From assembly GCA_002118135.1 (NCBI GenBank), contig BDIU01000210.1, forward strand, positions 315,087-379,086: a stretch of 64,000 bases of DNA, written 5' to 3'. The notes beneath the pieces are model-generated. The model saw nothing but the letters and a program-made list of their open reading frames with translations, was not told where the DNA came from and did not search any database. Made by a program: the position numbers and the translations under genes. Positions 11,901-24,769 of the stretch are shown here, piece by piece (the first letter of the stretch is position 1; every line of letters begins with the position of its first letter). The stretch is from Trebouxia sp. TZW2008 (lineage: Eukaryota; Chlorophyta; Trebouxiophyceae; Trebouxiales; Trebouxiaceae).

Positions 11901-12626
11901 CTCAGCAGAGCAGAACTGTTCAATAGCTACTTGCACAGTTGCCTGTGAAAATCACAGGAGGGGGACGAGATGATTCATCCTTACTGCAAGACTTCAGGGG
12001 TAGAATCTAGTTGTTTGTTGCACTGACACTACACCAGTAAACTAAATGACAATGTGCAGATGACGGGTTATGCTTTTGCCACAGCATTACGCCTGAAGTT
12101 TTGCAAACTGGAGCGCAGGCTGGCAGGTGGTAGACCATTACCACATTGTCAACATGATCGCCAATTTCTGCACATCTTTGCGTCAGACCTGTTCTGTACA
12201 GAAGCGCTGCAGTGCATTGTATATGTGAAGGCATGGAACAGTCAACTGCAAGCCGAAAAGAGCCTGAGGGTAAGTTATCCAGGGTCTTGGAACCGACCTG
12301 AGATGTTTGATAGAGCACGTTCATGCGTATGGCTAGGAAGCTGCGTTCAATGTGGCAACACTGCTGAGGTTCACATGTGTTGCCGCTGCTCTTCATAACT
12401 CAAAACTGAAACAGGATCGTTTGCGCAACAACATCAAAATTACTGTCGACCTACTCAAGCAAACAGAGCAAGCCTCCAGGTTCCCCAGCAATACAGCCAG
12501 CACATCATCAAAGATGTGGGCTGCAGATTGTGCTGCTGTGTGAGATGCCTGCTTGATCAGCCATAATGCATGACTGTTGGTTCGAGTCATTTCAGCAAGA
12601 CGTTTTGACGAAGCGATGCTGCTGGT
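11901..12626. other. Convergent intergenic region between COG7 and eIF4A3
   Basis: The two genes end toward each other here. Plus-strand frames at 12054-12398 and 12352-12543 have no recognisable content and no coherent splice context. A GGTTCGAGTC-like string near 12579 is not part of a tRNA. I see only 3' flanks. Confidence 0.5.
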
Positions 12627-15491
12627 CTAGATTAGCTCTGCCACATTCATGGGCTGCACAGCAAACACAAGTGATTAGAGTGTGAGTAAGAAATGAGATC
12701 CCATCTGAATTAATTCAGATAGAAGCAAAGGAGTCTGGTCAAATGCATCAAGCTCCTGCAGAAGTCAGCAGTGCAAGTTGCAGCCAAATCTGCAGACATG
12801 ATAAGACACAATGCGACCAGTATGCTTACCATCTCGTCAACCTGAGTACTGTAGTACTGCTCAATATCTCTCAGAATTCTTATATCATCGCTCTTGACAA
12901 AGTTTATGGCAACTCCCTGCAGACACCACCAGATCATAAGACTCTTGTGTAGCCCACGGGGATGCCAGCGTATGCTATGCGTCACTGTTGCTGCAAAGAA
13001 CACTTAGCCATGATAAGAACAGTCGAAGTGACTGCAGCTATCAAGCTTGGCAATTGCCTTACCTTGCGGCCATACCGCCCAGATCTGCCTATTCTGTGGA
13101 TGTAAAGCTCACGGTTGTTTGGCAGGTCATAATTGATGACCAAGGAAACCTGCAAAAGGCATACAGAGTCAAAGCAGTGCTTTTGCAAGCGGCAAAGCAA
13201 CCTGCTAACCCCAGAGCTTGGCAGGCATACATGATTTCAAGAAAAGGTGTACAAGGAAGATGATCTTGCGGCAAGATGGTTGTCATAGGCAGCATGGCTG
13301 GTTTAGCTCAGCACGACACGAAGCTGTGGAGAGCATGAACAACATAAAAAGTGAGGTCTGACCTGCTGTACATCAAGACCACGCGCCCAGACATCTGTAG
13401 AGATGAGGACACGCTGCTCGCCACCCCTGAAGCAGCACAAATCTGATCAGCAGAGCTGTCCGCAACTGGTTGGCTGTCTACAGACATCACACTCTCAACC
13501 CTGTGATTGATTGACACTGCCCACTCAGTTTGACTGTCTCCAGTACAGCACGTTCCACAACAGACTGTTCACAGGGAACACAACAAGCTGAGTTCTGCAT
13601 TTCTGAGTTCAAGAGTCTCGCTGCATTTGTCAAACGACTTTGACACCAGCTACTTGAGCAGAGAAGTACCTGAAGCTTTGCATGATGGCATCACGCTCCT
13701 GCTGAGGCATGTCACCATGCATGGACGCCACTGTGAAGTTGTTTTGCTGCATCTTCTCCGTGAGCCAGTCCACCTTTCGTTTGGTATTGCAAAAGATAAC
13801 AGCTTGGGTGATGGTCAGGGTGTCGTACAAGTCACATAGAGTGTCAAATTTCCATTCCTCCTTTTCCACAGCCACAAAGAACTGCTTGATACCCTGCAGC
13901 ACATCAGGATCATGTGATGCATTGCTGTCAAGCAGGCATGCCATCAGCCACACTGCAAATGGACCACCAGACAGCACTCGATGCAGGTGAACATCGTTGA
14001 ACTGGACAGACAGTTCTTCAGCTGCATCTGCTCAGGACGCGTGCAAATCCTACATTGCCCAAAGATTGATCTGGCACTTCAGTAGCGCAATCAAGCTGTG
14101 TATACAAGCCAGCAGAGAGGCATCACTGAGCATGTCTTCGTAAAGCAACAGCATTACTAGCCTCTTAAGCATGGCTCTGACTGGGAGCTATGATGCTCGA
14201 CACCCTGAAACTCTTGAACACAGCACCAGCAAATACAAAGCAGCAAACAAGCTATACTATGTGGGACTTTAGGCCAGCTACACCATGTGAGGCTTCAGGG
14301 TTCAGGCAAACCCATACACTGCGAAACAAAGCAGCAAATCCAGCAGCAAAAGCGTGTCGTGCTCACCTCCAAAGTCAGCTCATCACGCTTGACCAGCACT
14401 CTGACTGGGTCTTGCATGAACTTGTGCGTCATCTCAAGGACATCATGGGGCAATGTAGCAGACACCAAAATGACTTGGATGTCAGGAGGTAGGTATCTGT
14501 ACACATCGTATATCTGCTCCCTGAAGCCCTTGTTCAGCATCTCATCAGCTTCATCAAGAACTAGGATCTTCATGTTGTGCACATCAAGAGAGCGCCTCTT
14601 GATCATGTCATACACTCTGCCTGGAGTGCCTGACACGATTTGAGCCCCACTCTCCAGCACTCTGATGTCATCACCTGCATGTGTCACAGCACGCATGAGC
14701 AAAACGCTAAGCTGAAGTGCTGCGGGTGGTATGGGATGCTGCATTTGCCTCGTATATCAGGTAACAGGTCACACAGACATGCTGAGCAGCATATGTGCAA
14801 CAGCTTGGTTGTACCATGGCGGCAGAAAAGGTGTGTGAGGACATTTGCCTCACAAGTGGTTGTAGGACAAAGAGCGCCTAACATCGCATACGCTGCTCAC
14901 CTATACTCTTGCCGCCAATGCAGCAGTGTGACTTTAGCTTCAGAAACTCCCCCAGCGCTCTGACTGTTTTGTCAGTCTGTGTGGCCAGTTCACGAGTGGG
15001 AGACAGCACCAAGGCCTGTGTCCTGCAGTAACCCACCCAGCAATCTGTTGCATGACCTAACAAACAGAGTCAGTAAGCAATGCTCTCAGGAATTCTGCAA
15101 GCTGCAGAGTTTAAGGCAGCTTACTTGAACTGCCTGTTTTCAACCTTCTGGCACAAAGCCAGAGCGATCATGGAGGTTTTCCCTGTGCCTGACTGAGCCT
15201 GGGCAATAACATCCCTCGTGCCAAGAATGGGACCGATAGCTCGCTGCTGGATTGCCGAGGGCTTCTCAAAACCGTACTGGTATACACCTCTCAGCAGATC
15301 AGGCTTGAGTTGCATGTCATCGAAGCTTCTGACGGGCTGAACACCTTTGCTTGTCTCAAAGGTGATACCCTCCCCAGTGTCAACCTCTGCTTGGGGCTCT
15401 GTCTGGACAGGCCTGCACAATGCCTTTCCATACAGCACTGGTCTGGTACGTAAAGCCGTAACCTTGCTGAAATGACGTACCGTGTGGCCAT
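12627..15491 (-). CDS. EIF4A3: DEAD-box RNA helicase eIF4A-III (exon junction complex core)
   Basis: This is the RNA-clamping ATPase of the exon junction complex. Exons, in coding order: 15481-15491, 15125-15442, 14901-15022, 14367-14674, 13670-13893, 13363-13426, 13063-13149, 12830-12916 and 12627-12653, giving 415 aa. All helicase motifs are present: [12 protein letters not shown] (Q), AQSGTGKT (I), PTRELATQ (Ia), SGTPGR (Ib), DEAD (II), SAT (III), FCNTKRK (IV), RGLDVQQ (V) and [10 protein letters not shown] (VI). The block '[17 protein letters not shown]' and the C-terminus PMNVAELI separate eIF4A-III from eIF4A-I. The tiny last exon was placed by that C-terminus. The first exon is only 11 bases and would need a 38-base intron. 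Its phase closes, but initiation at the in-frame ATG at 15438 is an alternative. Confidence 0.95.
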
Positions 15492-16082
15492 CGTGACGCG
15501 ACTCCCAGGTATCTGTGATCTTGACCTTTTGCCGATGGGTGCGAGGCTAGAGTATTCTGTCAGGCTATGCGCCCTGTGGTTTGGTATTCACTGATTTTTC
15601 GACGTGAGGACACGCTGTGAGCTTTGACTGCAGCGGGCGCTCGCGACCTGTGCACCAAGGTATGCAGAGCGCAACTACACGCTTGCCCTAAGTTGCAGAC
15701 GAAACCCTACACTGTAACAGGAGTGCTGGATGCATGCTCCATCAGAACACCGCTGAACATAAGATGCAATGGCGTGCCACACTTCGCTGAGCAACTGCTG
15801 CGCAAGACAATATTGCACCCACGCAAACAGGGCTCACGGCCACTGGCATCATGTGTATGCAGTGTCTTTGACCTATCAGTACTAAACCCAGACTTTGAAG
15901 ACACGGTCTTGCTCTTGTTGAACTTCAATGTCAAGTCAGGACAGTATGAGTTCCAAATGGGGCAGAACATAAAATGGCAGTCAGGCTCATAGGACGTCAA
16001 GCACAAATTCAAGCAAGTCAAAAACAAGCAAGCCACATGAAGGTGCTGATTCAGCTGCAATGCATGAGCCTTGTGTCTGCGC
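15492..16082. other. Intergenic between eIF4A3 5' end and PP2A-C 3' end
   Basis: This should contain the eIF4A3 promoter and the 3' flank of PP2A-C; both genes are on the minus strand. Open frames at 15624-15992 (+) and 15707-16465 (-) have no family signal, and the latter runs over the last PP2A-C exon in another frame. No clear promoter element was recognised. Confidence 0.45.
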
Positions 16083-18614
<2,532 letters not shown>

Positions 18615-19330
18615 CGCGTGCTGTTGGCTATTTGATGCTCAGTGACCCTGGTGATTGATTGACCTGAAGGGACCTCGCCGACAACGGGCAGTTGTACCCC
18701 GCGTACGATCACTGACGCGGATCTCACAGAAATTGCAGTTGCCGGTTGTTCAAAAGCAAAACGGTCTTTATGCGTCTATTTGATCAAGGCTGCCTGCAAG
18801 TTCAGACCAACAACTCTCGCATTTCGCTGGTCAGAAAATGTTTATTCATAATTTAGTTCCATGCGCCTCAGATGGGTCAGGTAAAGCCCCACGACCTTGT
18901 TGGGGGACCCGCAAGCACCAGCGCAACAGCGGCCATGCAAAGGAGCTAAGTGCACCATGTTGACTTACTGGTGGAAGTCTGCTGGGGAGTTCTCCTTTCC
19001 AGCTTGCATGATGTCATCAATCAACAGTTGAGTCAATTACTGAGGCAGACATCATGATGCTGCATTTGCCAAGCAACGATACTGCAACATCTCGAAAGTC
19101 ACGGTTCTACCTGAACGAGTCTGAAATCTACAGGACGTACTCTGCTTGGGGCTCGTCAACATTTTAATGGTTGCAGACATGCCTAATACAGCAGTTAGTC
19201 TTCACAATTGCAATTTATAGCTTCAACCTAAACACATAGGTCTTGTTGCTACCTCTGATTTCTTCATTGTCATGTGATGATTCGCCTTCTTTGAAACCAA
19301 GGGTCCTTCGATGACTGTAGCCTGCACACA
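18615..19330. other. PP2A-C upstream region
   Basis: About 700 bases upstream of the PP2A-C start and downstream of the BMT5-like gene. The minus strand has short open stretches with splice-like edges near 19270-19330 and 18965-19020. One reads '...DIMQAGKENSPADFHQ' then stop and contains a KEN tripeptide. They do not assemble into a recognisable protein, and I do not call a gene. Confidence 0.3.
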
Positions 19331-19582
19331 TCAATTGCTGATCAGAGGGCTTTCAGTGCTGCTGATGGCATAATTCAACATAAATTCTTCATTAGACTGC
19401 CTATCGCATTCATCGCAAGTGAAGGTGATGTACTCTTTGCCCGCTTGAGGGGACATGGTGATGTGTTCAGCAACGTGCTTAAGCATCACATTGTCATACA
19501 GCGTGACCCTGTCAAAATTGCTTTGCACACTGAAGCAGGATGCAATACAAAGCGAAACTAGGGCAAGCATTGGCAGGTGCAT
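19331..19582 (-). CDS. Possible small secreted or membrane protein (83 aa)
   Basis: An intronless minus-strand frame starts at ATG 19582. It begins with a signal-peptide-like stretch (MHLPMLALVSLCIASCFSV) followed by about 60 polar residues containing a CxxC pair (FTCDECDR). I recognise no family. The hydrophobic start could instead be intron sequence read in frame, because 'catcctgcttcag' within it looks like an acceptor. It lies just downstream of the BMT5-like gene, on the same strand, so it could also be 3' untranslated sequence or an alternative exon. Confidence 0.2.
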   Translation of the reverse strand: MHLPMLALVSLCIASCFSVQSNFDRVTLYDNVMLKHVAEHITMSPQAGKEYITFTCDECDRQSNEEFMLNYAISSTESPLISN

Positions 19583-19714
19583 GATGAACTGCACATCAAA
19601 GCTGCTGAAGTTGACTGACAGGCAAGATGCACAGGAACATGTATGCATTGTCAGACCACGACACAACTATGTAATCTGCATGAAAGGCAGCGTCAAAGTG
19701 TTGGCAAGCTGCAA

Positions 19715-21361
19715 CTATTGCCATTGCTGGCAAACTCTTTGGTTCTGGGTACGGTAGCCTTGAACATTAAGCCAGATTCTTCCAACTGCCATCAGCTGTA
19801 TGTCAGAACGCAAATATGCTAAAATTACTTTCCAGATTTCCTTCAAATCAAGAGAATGTGATCTGACCTGGGAACTGCTCAGGATCAAAAGCTCTCGTTG
19901 TCTTCAGCGTGAGGACACCTTGTGTAGCATGATGAGCCAAGCTCACAAGGTTCCACAGGGAGTAGGGCTTTCCCTCTTTCAGAGTGACATGCACTTCGCC
20001 ATCTGCAAGATTGCATTGACTTGAGCTGGGCTGGTAACTCGTCCCGTGCAGCATAATCCGGAGTGTTTGCATAGGCATAACACGCGTCACCGATGCTGTG
20101 AATTCTCATTGTACTTCAGTAGTGTGTGACATGATCGCACTGCTGTCATGATTTCATGACTATGTGACACCTCCTGCTGATGGTCCAAGTGCATGTTGTG
20201 ACACAGCAGTGTGCAATGTGATCATATGACACATGCTGCTCCAAATGTGCAGTATCTCATGGTAGAGCAAGTCGTGCTCATGTGTGAATGTAGTCTCTCA
20301 ACATAGGTATGCATGGCGATGGCAACAAAGCTGTGATGAGGGCTCACCAGGCTTTAGCACTTCACAGCTGCTTACGAAAAAGGCAGCCAGCATTTGCTGA
20401 TTCTTGCGCACATTCACATCCTGCGAGTGAAACCCTTGTCAGTTGCGCAGCACGTGATGCTCTGCCGCGTACCTCCCAAATGACACATGCAAGGTGGAAT
20501 GCATATTTTATATAACTGGGGGTTGGTTTCGTATATTCTGACACATCGATCACTACAGATTTATGTGCAGAGAAAGCTGTGCGGCAAACGGCACCTGATC
20601 CTTGATACCCAGGCCAATGTGAGGGAAGTTGAAGATTATGCGGTCAAAGGATGCCGGCAGGCTGGCCATATGTTGCCTTTTGCTGGCAGCCTGGACAGCA
20701 CAACAAGTTCGCCTCAGCAGCCCAAAATCGGTTGATCAGTTGCAGCAGGCAGGGACTGCTCTTATCTGACGAATGATGCAGTGCATGCAGCATTGTGCTC
20801 TGCATGATGCAGAAGCTAGGTTTTGAGCCAGGCATGTGAGCAGTGAGTGCAGCGTGCCCTTGCCTGAAGACTTTTAGCAAGCTTGGTAGCATCGACTTTG
20901 TAGCACACAGCCGCACTGCAGTCATGAAGCTCTTGTATAATCTCACTTACAGGCTCAGAGCCCTCCTATGCGGAAAAGGTAACATGCTGAGACTGGAGCG
21001 CTCAATGACCATACAGCTCAAAGACCATACAGCTGAGCTGGGTAAAGTGCTCAGCTCTAAGTGCTACCTCGTACTTCGCAAGCAGCGTCTCCTGAGAGTC
21101 GAAAGCTGTGGCCACGACGTTTTGACCCTGAGCGCAAAGCAACCTCGCCAAGGCTCTAGCGAAGCTGAAATTGCCCTCACCCACGCAGAGGATGTGCTGC
21201 GACTCGTTGTAGGTTGAGGCGAGTGTCTGAAATTGCTTTTGCGCATTTTTGTTGGACTGTTGCCTGCTGCTCTGTGGCCTGCGCGTTTTAGGTACAGGTT
21301 TTGAAACACCTTGCGTCTGCCGCTGCTTGTGCTTTTTTGCAGGATTCTTTTTCTTGGACAT
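19715..21361 (-). CDS. BMT5-like Rossmann methyltransferase (25S rRNA uridine-N3 type)
   Basis: The family (DUF2431) includes yeast Bmt5, which methylates a uridine of 25S rRNA in the nucleolus. Exons in coding order: 21068-21361, 20864-20929, 20595-20690, 20348-20420, 19868-20002 and 19715-19758; phases close to 235 aa. A Lys/Arg-rich N-terminus (MSKKKNPAKKHKQR) fits nucleolar targeting. The SAM-binding start is 'ILCVGEGNFSFARALARLL', followed by 'VATAFDS', then 'VDATKLAKSL', 'FDRIIFNFPHIGLGIKDQ', 'LKPGDGEVHVTLK' and 'YSLWNL', in the usual order. Intron 2 appears to start with GC (CAG|GCAAGG); the reading frame demands that site. The C-terminus after FPGY is short compared with yeast. An in-frame upstream ATG exists at 21424. 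Exact base specificity is inferred only from the family. Confidence 0.85.
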
Positions 21362-22102
21362 GCAGATGTGAAACCCGTCAAGCTCTGCGACTGACGTGAG
21401 CGTACAGAACGTGCTAGCTGACAACCGCTTGATGTCACATTAGTGATGTTGCACTGCGTTTTGCGACAAGCGCAGTTAAGAAACCTGGCGTCGAGCACTT
21501 CTCTCCATGATTAGTCTCAACTGACTAAAGGGTGACAAATATGACTAATGTCAGACACTCACTGCAATAACAGCTGCACTAGCGTGCGTTCAAGCATCAG
21601 GAGACATGATTGTTATATTATGAGGGATGAGCAGGCGTTCTGGGCATGACACAGCAATGCATGAGCTTGCTTGGGTCTTGCCTTGTCTCAAGAAGGGCAT
21701 TTGAATCTTGCCCTCACTCTGCACTACAGCAGGGCAGACACTTTCAACACCCAATGCCTACATCAAATGATAGAAGTGATCAGTTTGATCCTGAGACTGT
21801 TCTAGTGATGTGAAATGATATGTCGATGACCTGACCTAGCAAAGCAGCAACCGCAACAAACATCTGAGCTAGCACAAAATAGCAACTACACAGATTTAGA
21901 GAAAGCAAAAACAAAGCTGCTGTCTAATGTGTCAGAGTACAGAGGACTCAGCAAAATCTTGCTGAGCATTGTCTGACGTGGTACGACCCTTTTGCGGTCT
22001 GACCACGTCTCTGAGCATCTCTATTGCCACGCGGCTGTGACAATTGTCTGTCTGTCTTGAGGATCAGAATCTGACAGCTGCAATCTAGGCTGTCCTCCGA
22101 GC
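21362..22102. other. Intergenic between BMT5-like and glycosyltransferase-like genes
   Basis: Both flanking genes are on the minus strand, so this contains the BMT5-like promoter and the glycosyltransferase-like 3' flank. A small hairpin (GACGTGGT...ACCACGTC with an inner GACC/GGTC stem) lies around 21977-22010. No coding signal. Confidence 0.45.
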
Positions 22103-24731
22103 TCAAGCAGTCTTCTGCACTTCTAAGCCTGAGTCTGCTATCTCACTGTGCTGATCTAGCTGCTGCTGCAACTGATGCTGCAGCTTCCACTGCTGCCTTG
22201 ATTTGGGCAGCTTCAGATGCACTGACAGGCGAACGTCAGGGTTGCTTGCTTTGAGGCTGTTGTCCGTGGCATTCTTTGTGTACCACTGACCATCAACAGG
22301 AGAACTGCTGCTGCCCTCAGGCCAACATGTGAATCTGCAGACACAGTGCATGTCAGCAATGCTTGCACAGCATGGCAGGCTTGAAATCTGGCAGATTTCA
22401 CAAATGGGGCTTTGAGGCTACTGGCCGTGGCATTCTTTGAGTATCAATGACCATCAGTGGGAGAGCTACTGCTGCCTTCTGGCCAACACGTGAATCTGCA
22501 GTGACAGTGCATGTCAGCAATTGGGACCCAGTAGCCCGTACTGGCAACACCAGGCACAGCACACAGGTCAGGGGCATGCTCAGAGGATATGCCAGTCCTG
22601 CAACAGGTCTCGGCTAACAAAGGAAAGGAGCCGTGCCACTGAAGTGCAAGGCAGGTTTGCATTCTGGCATGGTGCCACTTCCACATAAGGATTGCCATTA
22701 TGCTCCTGCAAGCTCTCAAGTCCTTTGCAATCAAAGCTCAAGGCCTTGCCATGCATTATTATGCAGCGTCTCACAATTGCCTGCGCCTGTATTGATGCCT
22801 GGCACTCATTGAATGGCTAAGAGATGGCTGAAGGCATGCAGCCTATAACAAGGGCATTCCTGTTTACTGTTCAAAGCGGGACAGATGCAGTGCATGCATG
22901 TATCAGTGCTGGCAACTTACTCAAAAGTGCGCCCTTCAAACTGCCCATCATGTACAAAATGGTCCCACAAGCTGCTGCTGTCCTCAAATGGGAGATTGTT
23001 CTTGCTCTTATACAACTCAAAGTTGAAGCATGCAGGGCCTTGGTTGCTCATTGCCACTATGTGGGGAGTGCGATAGGCTGCGGTCTGTTCCGCATATGAA
23101 TTGGTTTGCACAGTAAGTGGGGCACCCTGCATGCCAGTCACTTGCCATTAAATACACTGCATGCAGCCTGTGGATGAACAGCCAGATGTAGCAGTTGTCA
23201 GTGATCCGTATCTGCATGACAGGCCTTGGCAAGCTGTGATCTAATGGCCTGCTCCAAAGCTGACTCTCAGCCTGAGCAAGCTCTGATGGCTAGCAAGGAT
23301 GCACACGCAACAGGCTATGTCAGGTATGCACAGATATTGCTCCTGCATCCCCCTCCCCCTCGCTTCCGCCCCAGGGGGTTGCAGCAATAATAGCACAGGG
23401 CGGAGGGGTGCACCAGATACGTACAATAATTCCTGCTTATAATGACTGCTTTGATGACCAAACAGCGTGTCCTTATACCAGCTGTACTTTCTAGACATAT
23501 CATTGCAGCCAGAATGCACTGATTGATTCCCAGTTGCATGGTGCTGACGACAAGAATGTCCTTATATGAATTGGCCCCAAAAGGAGATACTATTGTGCAT
23601 ACACACCTGGTATGAGCTCCATCGGTCGTATGTCTGCGATGTCACGGGTGTAGGCCAGTGTGCTTGCAATAGAAAGGCCTTGACCTTAATGAACACAGTT
23701 TCCAAGGGATTTAGATTGATCCCATCGTAGGCATCCCTAGCATATGGGTTTAACCTGCACATCAAAAGCTCTAGTCACATTGACATGACAGTGAGATTTG
23801 CATTGTCACGCTGACATGAGAGCAAAGAACACAAGCAGCAAATTTGCGGATTCTGTGTACGGCAAGATACTTATTGAAGGTTCATGTGGTGCACCATCAT
23901 AGATATGCTTAGTGTATGGTTTCATCTTGCACATCAACAGCTTTAGTCAGTAAATCACAAGCAACAAACTTGCGGAGCTGTGTATGGCAAGGTCCTCATT
24001 GGAGCTTCGTGTGGTACACCATCTGGCTGCTTGTCAGCTGGCTTCTATAGCTCAATATCATAATCTGATCCAGAGTCGTGCAATGACATCAGAGACATGC
24101 AGAACCAGGTGACATCTGCTCTGCTTGTGATGGCATGTCATGGACGCTGCATCAAAGCATCAGCACAATTGCGCATAGACTTTGCAAAGGGAAAAGGGCA
24201 ATGGGTCCTGAGCAAAGTCGGGGACGGTGGATCACCGGCAGAACCTCAAACTCACCCAGCATTGCAGTTCTAGTTGGCTTTGTTGAGCCAGTCAGGGCCC
24301 TGGTGCTTTAGCATGAGGCTGGCAACGGTGTAGCCAGCATTCAAGATAGGAAGATGGAACAATTGGCACACTGGCAACAACACAAGCTTACCCAGCATTG
24401 CAGTTCCAGTTGTCTTTGTTGAGCCAGTCAGCGCCCTGGTATTTCAGCATGAGGCTGTCAATGGTATAGCCAGCATTGAAGATGGCAACAGACGAGCCCA
24501 GCTCGCTGTTCCACACAGTGTCAGACAGGCGCTCGTAGCACTTGAACACCAGGCCATCTTCCTTGAGCACCTTCAGGCCTGCCTGCACGTGTACCATAAG
24601 TGCTTTGTGTCAACAACGATTAAAGCGATACCAACAATGGTGAGTGTCCACTACACTGGTGAGTGTCACTACAATGGTGAGTGTCACAACAATGGTGGGT
24701 GTCACACTGATAAGTGTCACCACAACGATGC

Positions 24732-24769
<38 letters not shown>

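Noticed and set aside
12570..12595. GGTTCGAGTC string resembling a tRNA T-arm
   Set aside because: No matching D-arm, anticodon arm or acceptor stem in the preceding 70 bases.
23315..23540. Extra glycosyltransferase-like exon (SWYKDTLFGH stretch)
   Set aside because: The exons on both sides join in phase without it, and its own frame does not fit the available acceptor; left as a possible optional exon only.
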